Positions 43,601-53,345 are shown, counted from the first letter of the stretch. The stretch: DNA of 64,000 nucleotides from Capnocytophaga sp. oral taxon 878 (GCF_002999135.1 NZ_CP027229.1:2138501-2202500), one strand, 5' to 3'. The notes: generated from the sequence alone by a model not told the origin. A program made the numbers and translations.

Positions 43601-46113
43601 TCGTATTTATTTACATTTGGCATTTTCAAGCCCACATATTCTTTATAAGGAGAGAATGAAGCGCTGGCTACATCGGTACTGAAGTCTCCTCCACTTTCAT
43701 TAGCTTGGGTAAGGAAGTTTACCTTTAGCATACCAGGGGCGCGTAGTTCATTGGTTTTGAAATAAAAGTTTGCATTACCATCGGCATTCGTTTTTCCTTC
43801 AAAAACATTTATTTCATCACTTTCAAAATCATTAGCCTTATTGTCAAACAAATACGCTTCATATCCTTTAAAAGTGGTAGTAGTAGGTAAGAATTTAGCT
43901 TTCACACTCACCTCTGTATTGCCTGCTGGTGTACCCTGCAGCCATTGTACATTTAGTTGGGCATTACTACCAGCCGCTCCTATCAATTTTCCTTCAAGGC
44001 TATTCTCTATCTTCAAGCGGTTAGGCTTGATTGTTTCTATCTTAATACGCTTGCCAAATTTAGCAGCTCCTGCACTAATGCTCACATTCCAATTACCTGT
44101 AGGCGCATCGGCAGCTGTTTTAAGGGCAAAAGTATAATGGTTACTTGCATTACCAATTTGCATACGCTCGGCTATTACCTTGCCATAAGGGTCGGTAAAG
44201 CGCAATTTGATAGGTAATTTCTCCGGATTTTTCTGTGAAAAATCATTAAGTATAAATCCTATATGAATGCTGTCTCCTGGTCTCCACACACCACGCTCGG
44301 TGTAGATATAACCATTAAGCCCTTTTTGCAAAACCAATCCATCCACATCATACTTACTTAATGACTGTGATGCGTATTGATCCATCTTCACATACGTAGT
44401 GTAGTTATCCTTCTTCACTTTCGCAAAATAAGCCGTACTGCCTATATCCATAGTAATAAAACCATTACCATCAGTTTTGCCTTCTTGTATTTTTTGTTGC
44501 TGATAGTTAAACACCTCTACCATAGCTCCTTTTACAGGCTCGGTTGTTAGCAGGTTATTCACAGCAATAGTATATCTGTTATTTTGCCCTCTCTTTACTA
44601 TCACACCTAGGTCGGTAGCCAGCACATTGGTGCTGATAGTACGCCCGTAATAATAATAGTCATTACAAGGGTCTTCACTTTCTTCATAGCTGTAATACTC
44701 TTCTTCGTCATAACCCTCTGTTGGCTCATCTTCATCCAATGATTTCTCTTCAAATGAAAGGTCAAGAGGCTCCTCGTTTTTAGAGCCACAGGTATAAAGT
44801 GAATAGTTCTTGGTCATACCCAGCTCTACTCTATAAATAGCCCCTGGCTCAGGAGTAATTACCGATGCCAAATCCAGCGAGTAGGTATTCCAATCATCGA
44901 GCGGGTAAAGCGCCCCCTCTGTAAGTTTGAGCACCTTGCGTGCCACTGGGCGTGCTACCCTCCTGATGTAGTACCCTCCTCCCAAATCATTCTCTTGCAA
45001 AAACTGCAAAATATTATTCTCATAAATACGATACACCGTAACATTTATCGCACGCAAGTTTATCGTTTGGAAGTTTATCTTCAAATTCTCCGAACTAGGT
45101 AATAACGTACCACTCTTCAAAAAATGAAAATCTGGCCGCTGCTGGTTAAACCGCAACCCAAACTGGTAATCCTTAGTAAGCGCCTGCCCATACACATTCT
45201 TCACGCCTTCCCTTACATATACCACATAATCACCTTCCTTCTTCTCATCTCTAAACATCTTCAGCACATTACCATTCACACTATATTTTAGCTGCGTATC
45301 GGTTTTGCTAAGAGTTACCATCCCATTAAAATCTTGCTCCTTATCCAATGGGTCTGAGAAATTAACATAAAACTCATTATTGCTGCCATTGTTTTCAGCA
45401 AAAAGCGGCTTAAATACCCCTTTTTGCGGAATTTCAAAACTAAACGGTATCAAATTCTCCCTAGGAGCCTGATTCGTATCCCACTTTATCTCCAAAGTCT
45501 GATCTTTATCCACACGTGGTATACTGTCAAACACCACCAAAAACTTATTATTCGTACCCTGTGTCTGAAACTTCACAGCCACCTTTTTACCGTCCACTGT
45601 CGCCTTGAAAATATCCTTAGCCGTTTGGTAATCTATCTGGTCATTAGCCTGCAGCTCGGCATTTAAAAAATAAAGGTTCTCATTATATGATTGCAAATCA
45701 TTAGCCGTAACCCTAAAAGCCTGCTGTAACGTTCTTACCGTAAAGTTAAAATGATTCAAATTACTCTTATCCACCTCAAACAGCTTCTTAAGCGCAAATG
45801 ACACTCGGTATTCCGTATCTTGCTCCAAAGGCTTATCTGGCACAAACGCCACTTGGGTGGGGTTCACACACACCACCTTACCACTCACCTTAGGCGAAAT
45901 CTCAAACAAACCCAAATCGTTAATCTTATCCATCTTCTCCTGCGTAACAGCCTTGTTTAACAAGATGTTAAACCCCGAACGCGACGAAATAAGCCCCGAC
46001 GTATAGCCCGAAATATACTCCCTAAACTCCAACGGATTGCTGTTAAAGTTCTTGTCTTTCTTACACCCCACTAAGGCTAAGAAAAGCATACATAATACAT
46101 ATAGCTTTTTCAT
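40648..46113 (-). CDS. Bacterial alpha-2-macroglobulin-like lipoprotein
   Basis: 1821 residues. Lipoprotein signal MKKLYVLCMLFLALVGC (Cys17). N-terminal MG domains, an acidic insertion near residue 480 (EPTEGYDEEEYYSYEESEDP), an MG2 segment (YIYTERGVWRPGDSIHIGFI) and the thioester region HGCAEQ with the reactive Cys at about residue 1380, then the alpha-helical toroid (SNGGFTYWKGGRYADDWVTS). It traps attacking proteases in the periplasm or at the surface. The usual partner PBP1C is not present. Start 46113 is supported by a -7 box at 46161-46168. Confidence 0.93.
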   Translation of the reverse strand: MKKLYVLCMLFLALVGCKKDKNFNSNPLEFREYISGYTSGLISSRSGFNILLNKAVTQEKMDKINDLGLFEISPKVSGKVVCVNPTQVAFVPDKPLEQDTEYRVSFALKKLFEVDKSNLNHFNFTVRTLQQAFRVTANDLQSYNENLYFLNAELQANDQIDYQTAKDIFKATVDGKKVAVKFQTQGTNNKFLVVFDSIPRVDKDQTLEIKWDTNQAPRENLIPFSFEIPQKGVFKPLFAENNGSNNEFYVNFSDPLDKEQDFNGMVTLSKTDTQLKYSVNGNVLKMFRDEKKEGDYVVYVREGVKNVYGQALTKDYQFGLRFNQQRPDFHFLKSGTLLPSSENLKINFQTINLRAINVTVYRIYENNILQFLQENDLGGGYYIRRVARPVARKVLKLTEGALYPLDDWNTYSLDLASVITPEPGAIYRVELGMTKNYSLYTCGSKNEEPLDLSFEEKSLDEDEPTEGYDEEEYYSYEESEDPCNDYYYYGRTISTNVLATDLGVIVKRGQNNRYTIAVNNLLTTEPVKGAMVEVFNYQQQKIQEGKTDGNGFITMDIGSTAYFAKVKKDNYTTYVKMDQYASQSLSKYDVDGLVLQKGLNGYIYTERGVWRPGDSIHIGFILNDFSQKNPEKLPIKLRFTDPYGKVIAERMQIGNASNHYTFALKTAADAPTGNWNVSISAGAAKFGKRIKIETIKPNRLKIENSLEGKLIGAAGSNAQLNVQWLQGTPAGNTEVSVKAKFLPTTTTFKGYEAYLFDNKANDFESDEINVFEGKTNADGNANFYFKTNELRAPGMLKVNFLTQANESGGDFSTDVASASFSPYKEYVGLKMPNVNKYDYLSTDEDQDFRVVVLSENGKPLAGKGVTATIYRVSWSWWWDATNQNISTYNSSNSSSVYAVKSLTTDSSGKAHFTLKIDDDDWGRYFILLTNNDSGHRCGTTAYFDWGSWEGKSRRTEGNDAVMLTLGTDKKDYNVGDKAVISFPSDKGGRALISVENGSAVLDTYWVETAAGETTYKVPITDKMTPNVYFYVTLLQPHANTANDAPIRLYGVVPVNVKDKNTELNPVIQAPEKFVPQKKATIKVSEKDGKSMTYTLAIVEDGLLNLTRFRTPNPHKNFFVKTALGVKTWDVYDNVIGAYGGTINQAFSIGGDEDLGGAEAQKANRFKPFVIFKGPFELKKGSSNTHEVQIPNYMGSARVMVVASNVEKNAYGFAEKKNVPVISPVSLLGSLPRKAVPGEKVVLPVTVFAMEKQVKNVSVSVETNGQFKVVGNRTQSLSFNGIGEQMAYFELETTQHTGIGKVKLTATSGNEKATYEVEMDVYNPNPTTYVVENAVIGAGKSVSVNASVLGNNAKTTLEISSFPGVNLSSRLNYLIGYPHGCAEQVTSGAFPQLFLADFVTLTKEKAEETNRNVNAAISKLHENQLSNGGFTYWKGGRYADDWVTSYIGQFYIEAEKKGYVLPPNSKQKWLDYQNTEARQWRFEGQYQNDFAQAYRLYTLALAGSPNIGAMNRLRELKDITPNAKRTLAAAYALAGQKQTATKLFQTTALDEDNGYYYGSVLRNKAMAMETALLIGHKQDAARWALEIADKLSSNDWLSTQSTAYALYAMAKYVAVNKSGKNFTASYTFNGKTETINSGESMVQVPLKVNGQAAVQVKNTSGQTLYVRLISSGVLPVGKELVMQNGVAISTTFRDNKGQTIDVSTLRQSTEFVAAIQLTNLTNERVENIALTQIIPSGWEIINTRFTDYGDASDNAAIDYADFRDDRANYYLSLSANQSKTIRLKLNASYVGKYYLPGTYAEAMYNNRYNTRTNGKWVEVVKK

Positions 46114-46160
46114 ATCAAGATAATTTAATTCTCTAAAAAATATAAAACAGTTTTTCGCAC

Positions 46161-46168
46161 CAAAAGTA
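46161..46168 (-). promoter_or_regulatory. -7 promoter element of the macroglobulin gene
   Basis: TACTTTTG on the minus strand, 48 nt before the ATG at 46113. It excludes the longer frame that begins at 46218. Confidence 0.65.
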
Positions 46169-46239
46169 CAACTCTTTTTTTTAACCAACAAATTTTTGAG
46201 CAAAAAAATACACCTCAACCTCCCCCCAACCTCCCCCTA

Positions 46240-46300
46240 TCCCGAACGAACGATAGTCAGCGAGCTGGCGCAGCTGAGTATGTCGCGAAGGATAGTTACA
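46240..46300 (+). repeat. Dispersed mosaic repeat, copy f (module 2 with short array remnant)
   Basis: CGAACGAACGATAGTC then GCGAGCTGGCGCAGCTGAG and CGCGAAGGATAGTTAC. It shares with copies g and h (reversed) a 45-bp module containing an AGCTG/CAGCT inverted repeat. It lies between the macroglobulin and chelatase genes. Confidence 0.75.
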
Positions 46301-46381
46301 CCCCTCCCCCACCCACAAAAAAATTAGCCAATGAGCTTTTAACACCCATTGGCTAACAAATTCTATCAATAAACCAATTAA

Positions 46382-49300
46382 TTAGTTTCTCCTCCTTTTG
46401 CGAATAAAAACAATCAAACCTACAAAGGCTATCAGCACCCCTATACCTATCCAAACAGTATTAAGTGATACTTTTTCCTGCTCACCACCCAAGGTAGTTT
46501 CTTCTTTTTTAAGCACCTTTGCATCTTGCTTGCTTTCTTGCGCATTGCTACTTTGTTTAGAGGCTGCTATCTGTTGCTGGTACGCCTGTGCCTTAGTAGC
46601 ATCTACCTTTTTACTGATGTAATCCTGCAACTTCTTATTCTCCGATGAAAATTGAGACGAACTCACCCCAAACTGCTCAGTAAGCTCCGTATGCATATCC
46701 GCAAGTTTGCTTATTTGCGCATCAGTAGCCTTCCATAAGCCCTTACGAGTAAGCTCTAGCATTACAGCCGTAACCTCTTGCAAGGCAGCCACATTCTCCT
46801 TCTTAATGAATTCAGTAACACCCAGTTTCTGCTTATCTTCAATGTAAGTGTCATACACCTCATTCCACATAGCATCATCTATCAGTTCAGGTCTAGTAGC
46901 CTCCCAGCCGTGCATATTAGTTACTATCTCCGCTATTTGTCCCGCACTACTAGCCTTGCCCTTCATCATCTCTTTAATGTATTTAGGGTTGAAAATAGTA
47001 CTGCGCGCTTCCACACCCACAGCCTCTTTCAGCTCCTGCATACGCATATTTTTATGATTCCTATAATCAGCAAGATAAGCATCAGGTTCTTTCCCATTCA
47101 CCTCACGTATGGCAGCATTCATACCACCCATAAATTCATACACATGGTCTAAGCTAAGGGCACCCCAAGTATTGTTTTGCCTAGGCTGAATAAGTACATC
47201 AGCATTTTTGATAGCCGCTCGGAACATCCCTTCCTGAAACTTACTCCATCCTTCCTTGCTACTGTACAAAGCACCCATATTATGCATATACACCTCAGCA
47301 ATATCCTTGGTATTTTCCCACTTATCACCGGCATTGATCATTTCCTTAATACCAGTGTCATAACGCCCTTGCAAGCCACCAAAAATACGCTCGGTTGATA
47401 GTTCACGCGCTTCCTTAGGCGATATACCAGCCGCTACCAGTTCCTTTTCAATAGTCACACTACCCTCACTCACTTGGTTGGCAAAGGCCTCCTCAGGTAA
47501 TTCCGATACCATTTGTATAGCCTTATTTAGCAAGAACAAGCGCGAAGCAGCCAAATCACGAAACTGACCAGAGGTTTGTATCACCACATCAATACGCGGA
47601 CGACCCAACTCTTCCGAAGGGATAACACGCACATCGCCTACACGGCCAAAGCTATCCCATACCGGTTCAACCCCCAGCATATAAAGAGCCTGTGCTATTG
47701 ATACACCTTCGGTTTCGATAAACTCCGAACTCCAAAAAGTATACGCTATTTTCTTAGGATATTCATTATGTTTTTTCTGATATTCGGCAATTACATTTTG
47801 GGCTAAAGCCATCCCTCTGTCCCACGCCAGTTTTGAAGGAGTACTTTCGGCATTCACCCCATATAGGTTACGCCCAGTAGGTACGCCTTTGGGGTTGGCC
47901 ACGGCATCACCTCCCGATGAAGGTGGTGTATAGCCTCCATTTAAGGCATTGAAAAAGGCTTTTTCTTCCGCCTGCGGACTCTCCAACAATCCTTGTTTGT
48001 ACTGCATCACATTCCCGATGGTTTTTTCAATATCTACCAAAGCGCGGGCATAATCCACTTTAGCTTTTTTGGCATTAAGTTCAGCCAATTCTTCTTTGGT
48101 AATAGGCTTGCGCTCTTCTTTCTTGGCAGGGGCTTTAATTTTAGTAGGGCGCCCTACAGCATCGGTTTTGTGGGCAGTAGTGGTGGCAGTACTGCTAGCG
48201 GTAGCTTCTTGTTTTTTCATTTGTTGTTGTAAGAAGTAAGGCATACCGCTACCGCTTTCGGCAGCCATTATTTCTTTAGCTTTTTGTAACTCATCGGCAG
48301 TGATGTGAGCGTAGCTGCATACCAGCTCGGTAGTTACAGGCTTGCCTGCCAATATTTGATTTACCAAGCTCTTGGCAGGGTTTAGGTAATTGGCCGTGAA
48401 GAAACTTCTGTTTTTAAGGTCTTTTTCGGTTATTTTACCTTTGTATTTATCTAAGGTTGCTACGCTATACGCTATAGGATCGGCACTCATAGCCAGCAGA
48501 GTTGAGTTTATTTTATCGGGAGTGTAAGGTACCCCCATAACGTAAAACTCACCATTTATTTTCTCGGTAGCTATTTCTTCGGCAAAGTTGGACAAGCGTT
48601 CTATTTCTTCTTCGGTATAAGGCTTGGTTACTATGCTATCCAAGCGCAAATCACGGTGCAAGCCCATTTGTACTGCCAGCTTTTTAATATGCAAGCCTAT
48701 GCTTTGCTTATCAATTTCATTTTTCGCCTTGTGATATGAGAGGATGTTATTCTCCAGAGTGTTAAAGGTGTTACGCATATCACTCTCGGTAAAGGCAGGG
48801 GTAAGGTATGATACTATACTGCCATAGGAGCGGCGTTTTGCCATCATAGCCTCGCCTATATTACCTATGCTATAGTAGTAAAAATGAGGTACTGTACCTA
48901 CTGATATATCAGCCCAATCATAATCGGAAAGGGCTACTTGCTTATTGGGTGTGAACTCCAATGAGCCGTGTGTACCGAAGTGAATAAGGGCATCGGCTTT
49001 GAGTCCGTTTTGTACCCATAAATAGGCGCCTATGTAGGCATAAGGAGGTATTTCCTGTACGCCGTGTAGTACTTTAAAATCATCATCGGTACTGATGGCG
49101 GCTGGTGGCTGTGGCAAGATGGTTACGTTACCAAAGGTAAGTTGTGCTACAGCCAAATAGTTTTTGCCGTCCTTGGTAGTGCTAAGGTAGTTACCAGGTA
49201 CGGGTCCGTTTTTGGCAAGTACTTGCTTATAAAGGTCTTGAGGGAGGGTGTTTTTCATCCAGCCATCAAGCTGGGTAGCTTCTACCAAAGCGGGGGCGCC

Positions 49301-50602
49301 TGTGGCTATGAACTTTTCTATATCGCCTTTGGCATTTGCCCTAAAAGTGCTGGCGTGGCTTATGAGCAGCTTATTGAACTGCTCGAGAGTGGGTGGTAGA
49401 GTACCTACATTGTAGCCTTGTGCTTGTAGCTGGTGTAGGAACCTGTACAAGGAGGGCTCGACCTCCAAGCCTTGTGCTGCAGCGGGTGCGAGTCCTACGC
49501 CTTTGAAGTATACTATTGCGAGTTTTTTATCGGCGTTGGCTTTGTGCTTAAGCTGGGTGAAGTTATGTATGATTTTGGCGAACTTCTGTGCTCGATTCTC
49601 GATAGCATTGAGGAAGTAATAGCCTTGTTTGTTTTGTTCTTGAGCGATTACTACGTAGGGGTATAGGGCGCCATCAAGCTCGGGCATTACAATGGTTTGC
49701 CCCATAAAGCCTCCGGACATACCCATAGGGTCTTTTTCCCAATCGGCTTTCATAGATAGTATTGATAGCCCTGTGAAGAGGGGTATGTTTTGCTTTTTAG
49801 CCCAAGAGGTGAAGAGTTCGGGCTGCCCCATCATCATCTGCCCGTGAGGGAAATAGACGATGGCATCGGGGTTGATTTCGGTTAGGAACTCGATGCGTTT
49901 GGCTTGAGCTGTGAAGGGGAATACGTTCATTCCTTGTTGTTGGAGGGCTTTTATTACGCCGTTAAGGTGTTCTTTATTGCCTCCGAAGGGTTCGTGTAGT
50001 CCTGCTACTATGGCTATGCGGGGGGCTCCTTCTTTGTAGAAGTTATTTTTTTTGATGTACTCTTCATACTCATTGAGGGAGCTGAATGAGCGTTCGTCAT
50101 CGAGGTGGAAGTATACGTTTTCTTTGCGTTCGATAGGGGGTTGTGGTTCGGTAGCGAACCATTTGCCGACAATATATTTGCGTATATATCGGGCGAGGTT
50201 TTGGTAGTTGGCTTTATTACCACTCATTAGGTAGTCGCCTACTTTTTTTTGTTCGGCTTCGCTCAGGCTACTGATGTCGTTATCGGGATTGGTAACGGCG
50301 AAGCTGTGGAAGGGGACGCGGTTGGCAGCGTCGATGAGCTGGTTGCGCTGCTGGTCGTTAATTTTGAGTCCCATTGCCCATACGAGTACGAAGTCGTATT
50401 TTTTTAGCTGATCGAGTTTATCCAAGGGGACTTCTTCAAACTTGATAAAGCTATCGTCATTAGACAGGGCGATGTTGGAAGCCTGATAGCTGATAAAATT
50501 TACTAATGCGATGCGTGTAGGTGCGATGTATTTTCGCCACACAAAATAGCCAGCGAGCACTACAAGGAGGGCTGCTATGATAGTTAGGATCTTTTTTTTC
50601 AT
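46382..50602 (-). CDS. Membrane-anchored CobN/HmuS-like chelatase
   Basis: 1406 residues. N-terminal TM helix (ILTIIAALLVVLAGYFVW), a CobN/Mg-chelatase H-like body with IHFGTHGSLEFTPNKQVALS and YSIGNIGEAMMAKRRSYGSI, an Ala/Lys/Thr linker near residue 800, a C-terminal chelatase half (KIAYTFWSSEFIETEGVSIA), a coiled coil and a second TM helix (VWIGIGVLIAFVGLIVFI) with RKRRR. In Bacteroidetes this membrane form is HmuS, a heme dechelatase that frees iron; cobalt chelation is the alternative. No hmuY/hmuR or cobalamin genes are adjacent. Confidence 0.85.
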   Translation of the reverse strand: MKKKILTIIAALLVVLAGYFVWRKYIAPTRIALVNFISYQASNIALSNDDSFIKFEEVPLDKLDQLKKYDFVLVWAMGLKINDQQRNQLIDAANRVPFHSFAVTNPDNDISSLSEAEQKKVGDYLMSGNKANYQNLARYIRKYIVGKWFATEPQPPIERKENVYFHLDDERSFSSLNEYEEYIKKNNFYKEGAPRIAIVAGLHEPFGGNKEHLNGVIKALQQQGMNVFPFTAQAKRIEFLTEINPDAIVYFPHGQMMMGQPELFTSWAKKQNIPLFTGLSILSMKADWEKDPMGMSGGFMGQTIVMPELDGALYPYVVIAQEQNKQGYYFLNAIENRAQKFAKIIHNFTQLKHKANADKKLAIVYFKGVGLAPAAAQGLEVEPSLYRFLHQLQAQGYNVGTLPPTLEQFNKLLISHASTFRANAKGDIEKFIATGAPALVEATQLDGWMKNTLPQDLYKQVLAKNGPVPGNYLSTTKDGKNYLAVAQLTFGNVTILPQPPAAISTDDDFKVLHGVQEIPPYAYIGAYLWVQNGLKADALIHFGTHGSLEFTPNKQVALSDYDWADISVGTVPHFYYYSIGNIGEAMMAKRRSYGSIVSYLTPAFTESDMRNTFNTLENNILSYHKAKNEIDKQSIGLHIKKLAVQMGLHRDLRLDSIVTKPYTEEEIERLSNFAEEIATEKINGEFYVMGVPYTPDKINSTLLAMSADPIAYSVATLDKYKGKITEKDLKNRSFFTANYLNPAKSLVNQILAGKPVTTELVCSYAHITADELQKAKEIMAAESGSGMPYFLQQQMKKQEATASSTATTTAHKTDAVGRPTKIKAPAKKEERKPITKEELAELNAKKAKVDYARALVDIEKTIGNVMQYKQGLLESPQAEEKAFFNALNGGYTPPSSGGDAVANPKGVPTGRNLYGVNAESTPSKLAWDRGMALAQNVIAEYQKKHNEYPKKIAYTFWSSEFIETEGVSIAQALYMLGVEPVWDSFGRVGDVRVIPSEELGRPRIDVVIQTSGQFRDLAASRLFLLNKAIQMVSELPEEAFANQVSEGSVTIEKELVAAGISPKEARELSTERIFGGLQGRYDTGIKEMINAGDKWENTKDIAEVYMHNMGALYSSKEGWSKFQEGMFRAAIKNADVLIQPRQNNTWGALSLDHVYEFMGGMNAAIREVNGKEPDAYLADYRNHKNMRMQELKEAVGVEARSTIFNPKYIKEMMKGKASSAGQIAEIVTNMHGWEATRPELIDDAMWNEVYDTYIEDKQKLGVTEFIKKENVAALQEVTAVMLELTRKGLWKATDAQISKLADMHTELTEQFGVSSSQFSSENKKLQDYISKKVDATKAQAYQQQIAASKQSSNAQESKQDAKVLKKEETTLGGEQEKVSLNTVWIGIGVLIAFVGLIVFIRKRRRN

Positions 50603-50667
50603 CTTAGTTTTGAATAAGATAAGAATAGTTAGTTTATTTAAGAATGATTATAAATAGTTTCTGGGCG

Positions 50668-50675
50668 CAAAGGTA
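50668..50675 (-). promoter_or_regulatory. -7 promoter element of the chelatase gene
   Basis: TACCTTTG on the minus strand, 66 nt before the ATG at 50602. Confidence 0.65.
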
Positions 50676-50714
50676 TAAAATAATTTTGAATAAAAATAAA
50701 TAAAGTGAATTTTT

Positions 50715-50895
50715 GTTTAGGTAAGGGGTAAGAGATAAGAGGTAAGAGAGGGGGTAGAAGTATCTTTCACGACATACTTAGCTGTGCCAGCTTGGTAACT
50801 ATCCTTCGTTTATAGTTCGTTTATCCTTCGTTATTCGTTCGTTTAAAATAGGTAAGAGGTAGGAGATAAGAGGTAAGAGGGTGGGGTTTTGTTTG
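50715..50895 (-). repeat. Dispersed mosaic repeat, copy g
   Basis: Purine tract (AGGTAAGGGGTAAGAG), module 2 (CGACATACTTAGCTGTGCC, GCTGTGCCAGC inverted repeat), core array at 50799-50843 and a second purine tract (AGGTAAGAGGTAGGAG). It lies in the divergent gap between the chelatase and GH20 genes. Confidence 0.8.
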
Positions 50896-50942
50896 TTTTT
50901 GGTAGGGGGGTGAGGGGGATTTGGTTATTGGCAAATTATTAG

Positions 50943-50950
50943 TATCTTTG
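50943..50950 (+). promoter_or_regulatory. -7 promoter element of the GH20 gene
   Basis: TATCTTTG followed by CCGCTG, 24 nt before the ATG at 50974. Confidence 0.7.
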
Positions 50951-50973
50951 CCGCTGAAACCTAAAAAACAATA

Positions 50974-53295
50974 ATGATGAAAAGATTGCTGCTTATAGCA
51001 GGTGTACTGCTAATGGGTTGCCAAACGGCTCAAAAAGAGGTTCATTTTAGTGAAAATGATATTGTTATCATACCTCAACCCCAATCGGTAAGTGTGGGGG
51101 AAGGCGGTTTTTGGCTGGATGATAAGACGACCTTGGTGTATAAAGATAGTTCCTTTGGTGATGCTGCTACCCATTTTAGGGCGCGGGTGCAAAAGGCTAC
51201 GGGCTGGGCTATGGAAATAACCCAAGAGGCTCCTAAAACGAACTATATTGAGATAGTGCGCGATACGAGTTTGCCTGCTGAAGGGTATAAACTGGTGAGC
51301 AGTACCGATAAAGTAATGATAAGCGCTGCTGATAGGAATGGGGCTGAATATGCCTTGCAAACCCTTAGGCAGCTGCTGCCGAAAGAAATAGAGAGTGCTA
51401 CCCCTGTGAAGGCAGATTGGGTGGTGCCTGTAATAACCATAAACGATGCGCCAGAATACGCTTGGCGTGGGCTGATGCTAGATGTTTCGAGACACTTCTT
51501 CCCTAAAGAATATATATTGGAAACATTAGACCGTATGGCAATGCTGAAGCTGAATACTTTTCACTTCCACCTAGTAGATAATGAGGGATGGCGTATCGAA
51601 ATTAAAAAGTATCCTAAACTTACCCAAGTGGGGGCTTGGCGTGTAGATCAAGAAGATAAGCTATGGGACGAACGTACCCCCAATGCTGCTGATGCATTGG
51701 CAGACCCAGCAAAGAATACTAAGAAATACGGAGGATATTACACCCAAGAAGATATTAAGGAAATAGTGGCTTATGCCGCAGCACGAGGTATTACCGTAGT
51801 GCCTGAAATAGAGATGCCAGCACACGCTATGAGCGCTGTAGCTGCCTACCCCGAACTATCTTGCCACAAGCGCCCCATAGGAGTGCCATCGGGGGCTGTG
51901 TGGCCTATTACGGACATCTATTGCGCTGGGCAGGAGGAGACTTTTGCGTTCTTAGAAGATGTGCTTACCGAAGTAATGGCGCTTTTCCCGAGTAAATACA
52001 TTCACGTAGGAGGCGATGAGGCTACACATACCGAGTGGGAGAAATGTAGTAAATGCCAAAAACGGATGAAAGACCATCACTTAGCAAACGTACACGAACT
52101 ACAGAGCTATTTTATTAAAAGAATGGATAGCTTTTTGACCTCTAAAGGTAGGGTACTGGTAGGCTGGGACGAGATTATGGACGGTGGGCTTGCTAATAAT
52201 GCCGTGGTGATGAACTGGCGCGGTATAGATGTAGGTAAGAAGGCTTTGGCGCAAGGAAACCCAGTAGTGCTTACCAGTGATTGCTATATAGACCAATACC
52301 AAGGGTTGCCAGATTATGAGCCTATAGCCAATGGTGGATTTTTGCCGCTAAAGAAATTGTACCATTACAATTTGGAAAAAGAAAAGCTAACAGCAGAAGA
52401 ACGGAAAGGAGTATTGGGCTCACAAGCTAACCTATGGGCAGAACACGTGGGTAGTACCAAGCACTCGGAATATATGATATTTCCGCGCTTATTTGCCCTA
52501 TCGGAAATAGTGTGGACTGCTGATAAGCAGAAGAACTGGGACAGCTTTGTACGAAGAGTAGAAGCCTTTATGGAGCGGCTGGATGTGAAAGGAGTGAACT
52601 ACGCACGCTCCATATACCAAGTAGTGCCTACAGTAGTGAATGAGGGAGGTAATATAAGCCTAAAATTGGAAAGCGAAGTGCCTACTGCACAAATACTTTA
52701 CGCCTTGAATGGCACAGATATTGCGGCAGCTGAGAAATATACTGCTGCTATTACTCTTACCCAAACTACAGAATATAAGGCTTTTGTATCGGGAGGGAAA
52801 GTGAGTAATACCGTTACCACAGGCAAGGTAACCTTTCATAAGGCTATAGGCAAACCGGTGAACTATACTCCTACCTACCACCGCAGCTACCAAGGACAAG
52901 GTGAAGGAACACTTACTAATGTGATTAGGGGTACTAAGAACTTTCACGATGGACAATGGCTGGGATGGCTGGGTATGGATACTATAACCCTCGCCCTTGA
53001 TATGGAAGAACTTACCGAAGTAAGTGAAGTGCGAGTAGGTGCTATGGATTGCCAATCGGCAGGGATATTTTATCCTACAAAAGTGGTGGTATTGGTTTCG
53101 GCAGATGGAAAGCAGTTTAAAAAAGTAGGAAACATAGCCGAACCTTGCGAGATACGAGGTAAAACAACCTTAAAAGATTTTGTTTTACAGTTTGATACAG
53201 AAAAAGCACGCTATATCAAGATAGTACTTACCAATGCAGTACCACCCAAAGGAGGTGATGCTTGGCTGTTTATAGATGAAGTTTTGGTGTTTTAG
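50974..53295 (+). CDS. Beta-N-acetylhexosaminidase (GH20) lipoprotein
   Basis: 773 residues. Lipoprotein signal MMKRLLLIAGVLLMGC (Cys16). GH20b domain (residues 30-150), catalytic TIM barrel starting YAWRGLMLDVSRHFFPKEYI, with the acid/base pair in HVGGDEATHTEWEKC (Asp-Glu). The last 140 residues form a discoidin-like (F5/8 type C) sugar-binding domain (LALDMEELTEVSEVRVGAMD). It removes terminal GlcNAc or GalNAc from host glycans or chitobiose at the cell surface. A second ATG is one codon downstream. Confidence 0.94.
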   Translation: MMKRLLLIAGVLLMGCQTAQKEVHFSENDIVIIPQPQSVSVGEGGFWLDDKTTLVYKDSSFGDAATHFRARVQKATGWAMEITQEAPKTNYIEIVRDTSLPAEGYKLVSSTDKVMISAADRNGAEYALQTLRQLLPKEIESATPVKADWVVPVITINDAPEYAWRGLMLDVSRHFFPKEYILETLDRMAMLKLNTFHFHLVDNEGWRIEIKKYPKLTQVGAWRVDQEDKLWDERTPNAADALADPAKNTKKYGGYYTQEDIKEIVAYAAARGITVVPEIEMPAHAMSAVAAYPELSCHKRPIGVPSGAVWPITDIYCAGQEETFAFLEDVLTEVMALFPSKYIHVGGDEATHTEWEKCSKCQKRMKDHHLANVHELQSYFIKRMDSFLTSKGRVLVGWDEIMDGGLANNAVVMNWRGIDVGKKALAQGNPVVLTSDCYIDQYQGLPDYEPIANGGFLPLKKLYHYNLEKEKLTAEERKGVLGSQANLWAEHVGSTKHSEYMIFPRLFALSEIVWTADKQKNWDSFVRRVEAFMERLDVKGVNYARSIYQVVPTVVNEGGNISLKLESEVPTAQILYALNGTDIAAAEKYTAAITLTQTTEYKAFVSGGKVSNTVTTGKVTFHKAIGKPVNYTPTYHRSYQGQGEGTLTNVIRGTKNFHDGQWLGWLGMDTITLALDMEELTEVSEVRVGAMDCQSAGIFYPTKVVVLVSADGKQFKKVGNIAEPCEIRGKTTLKDFVLQFDTEKARYIKIVLTNAVPPKGGDAWLFIDEVLVF

Positions 53296-53345
53296 AAAAA
53301 AGTACTACCTTTGGGGCGTGAAAAAGGGAGAAAAATAGAATAATA

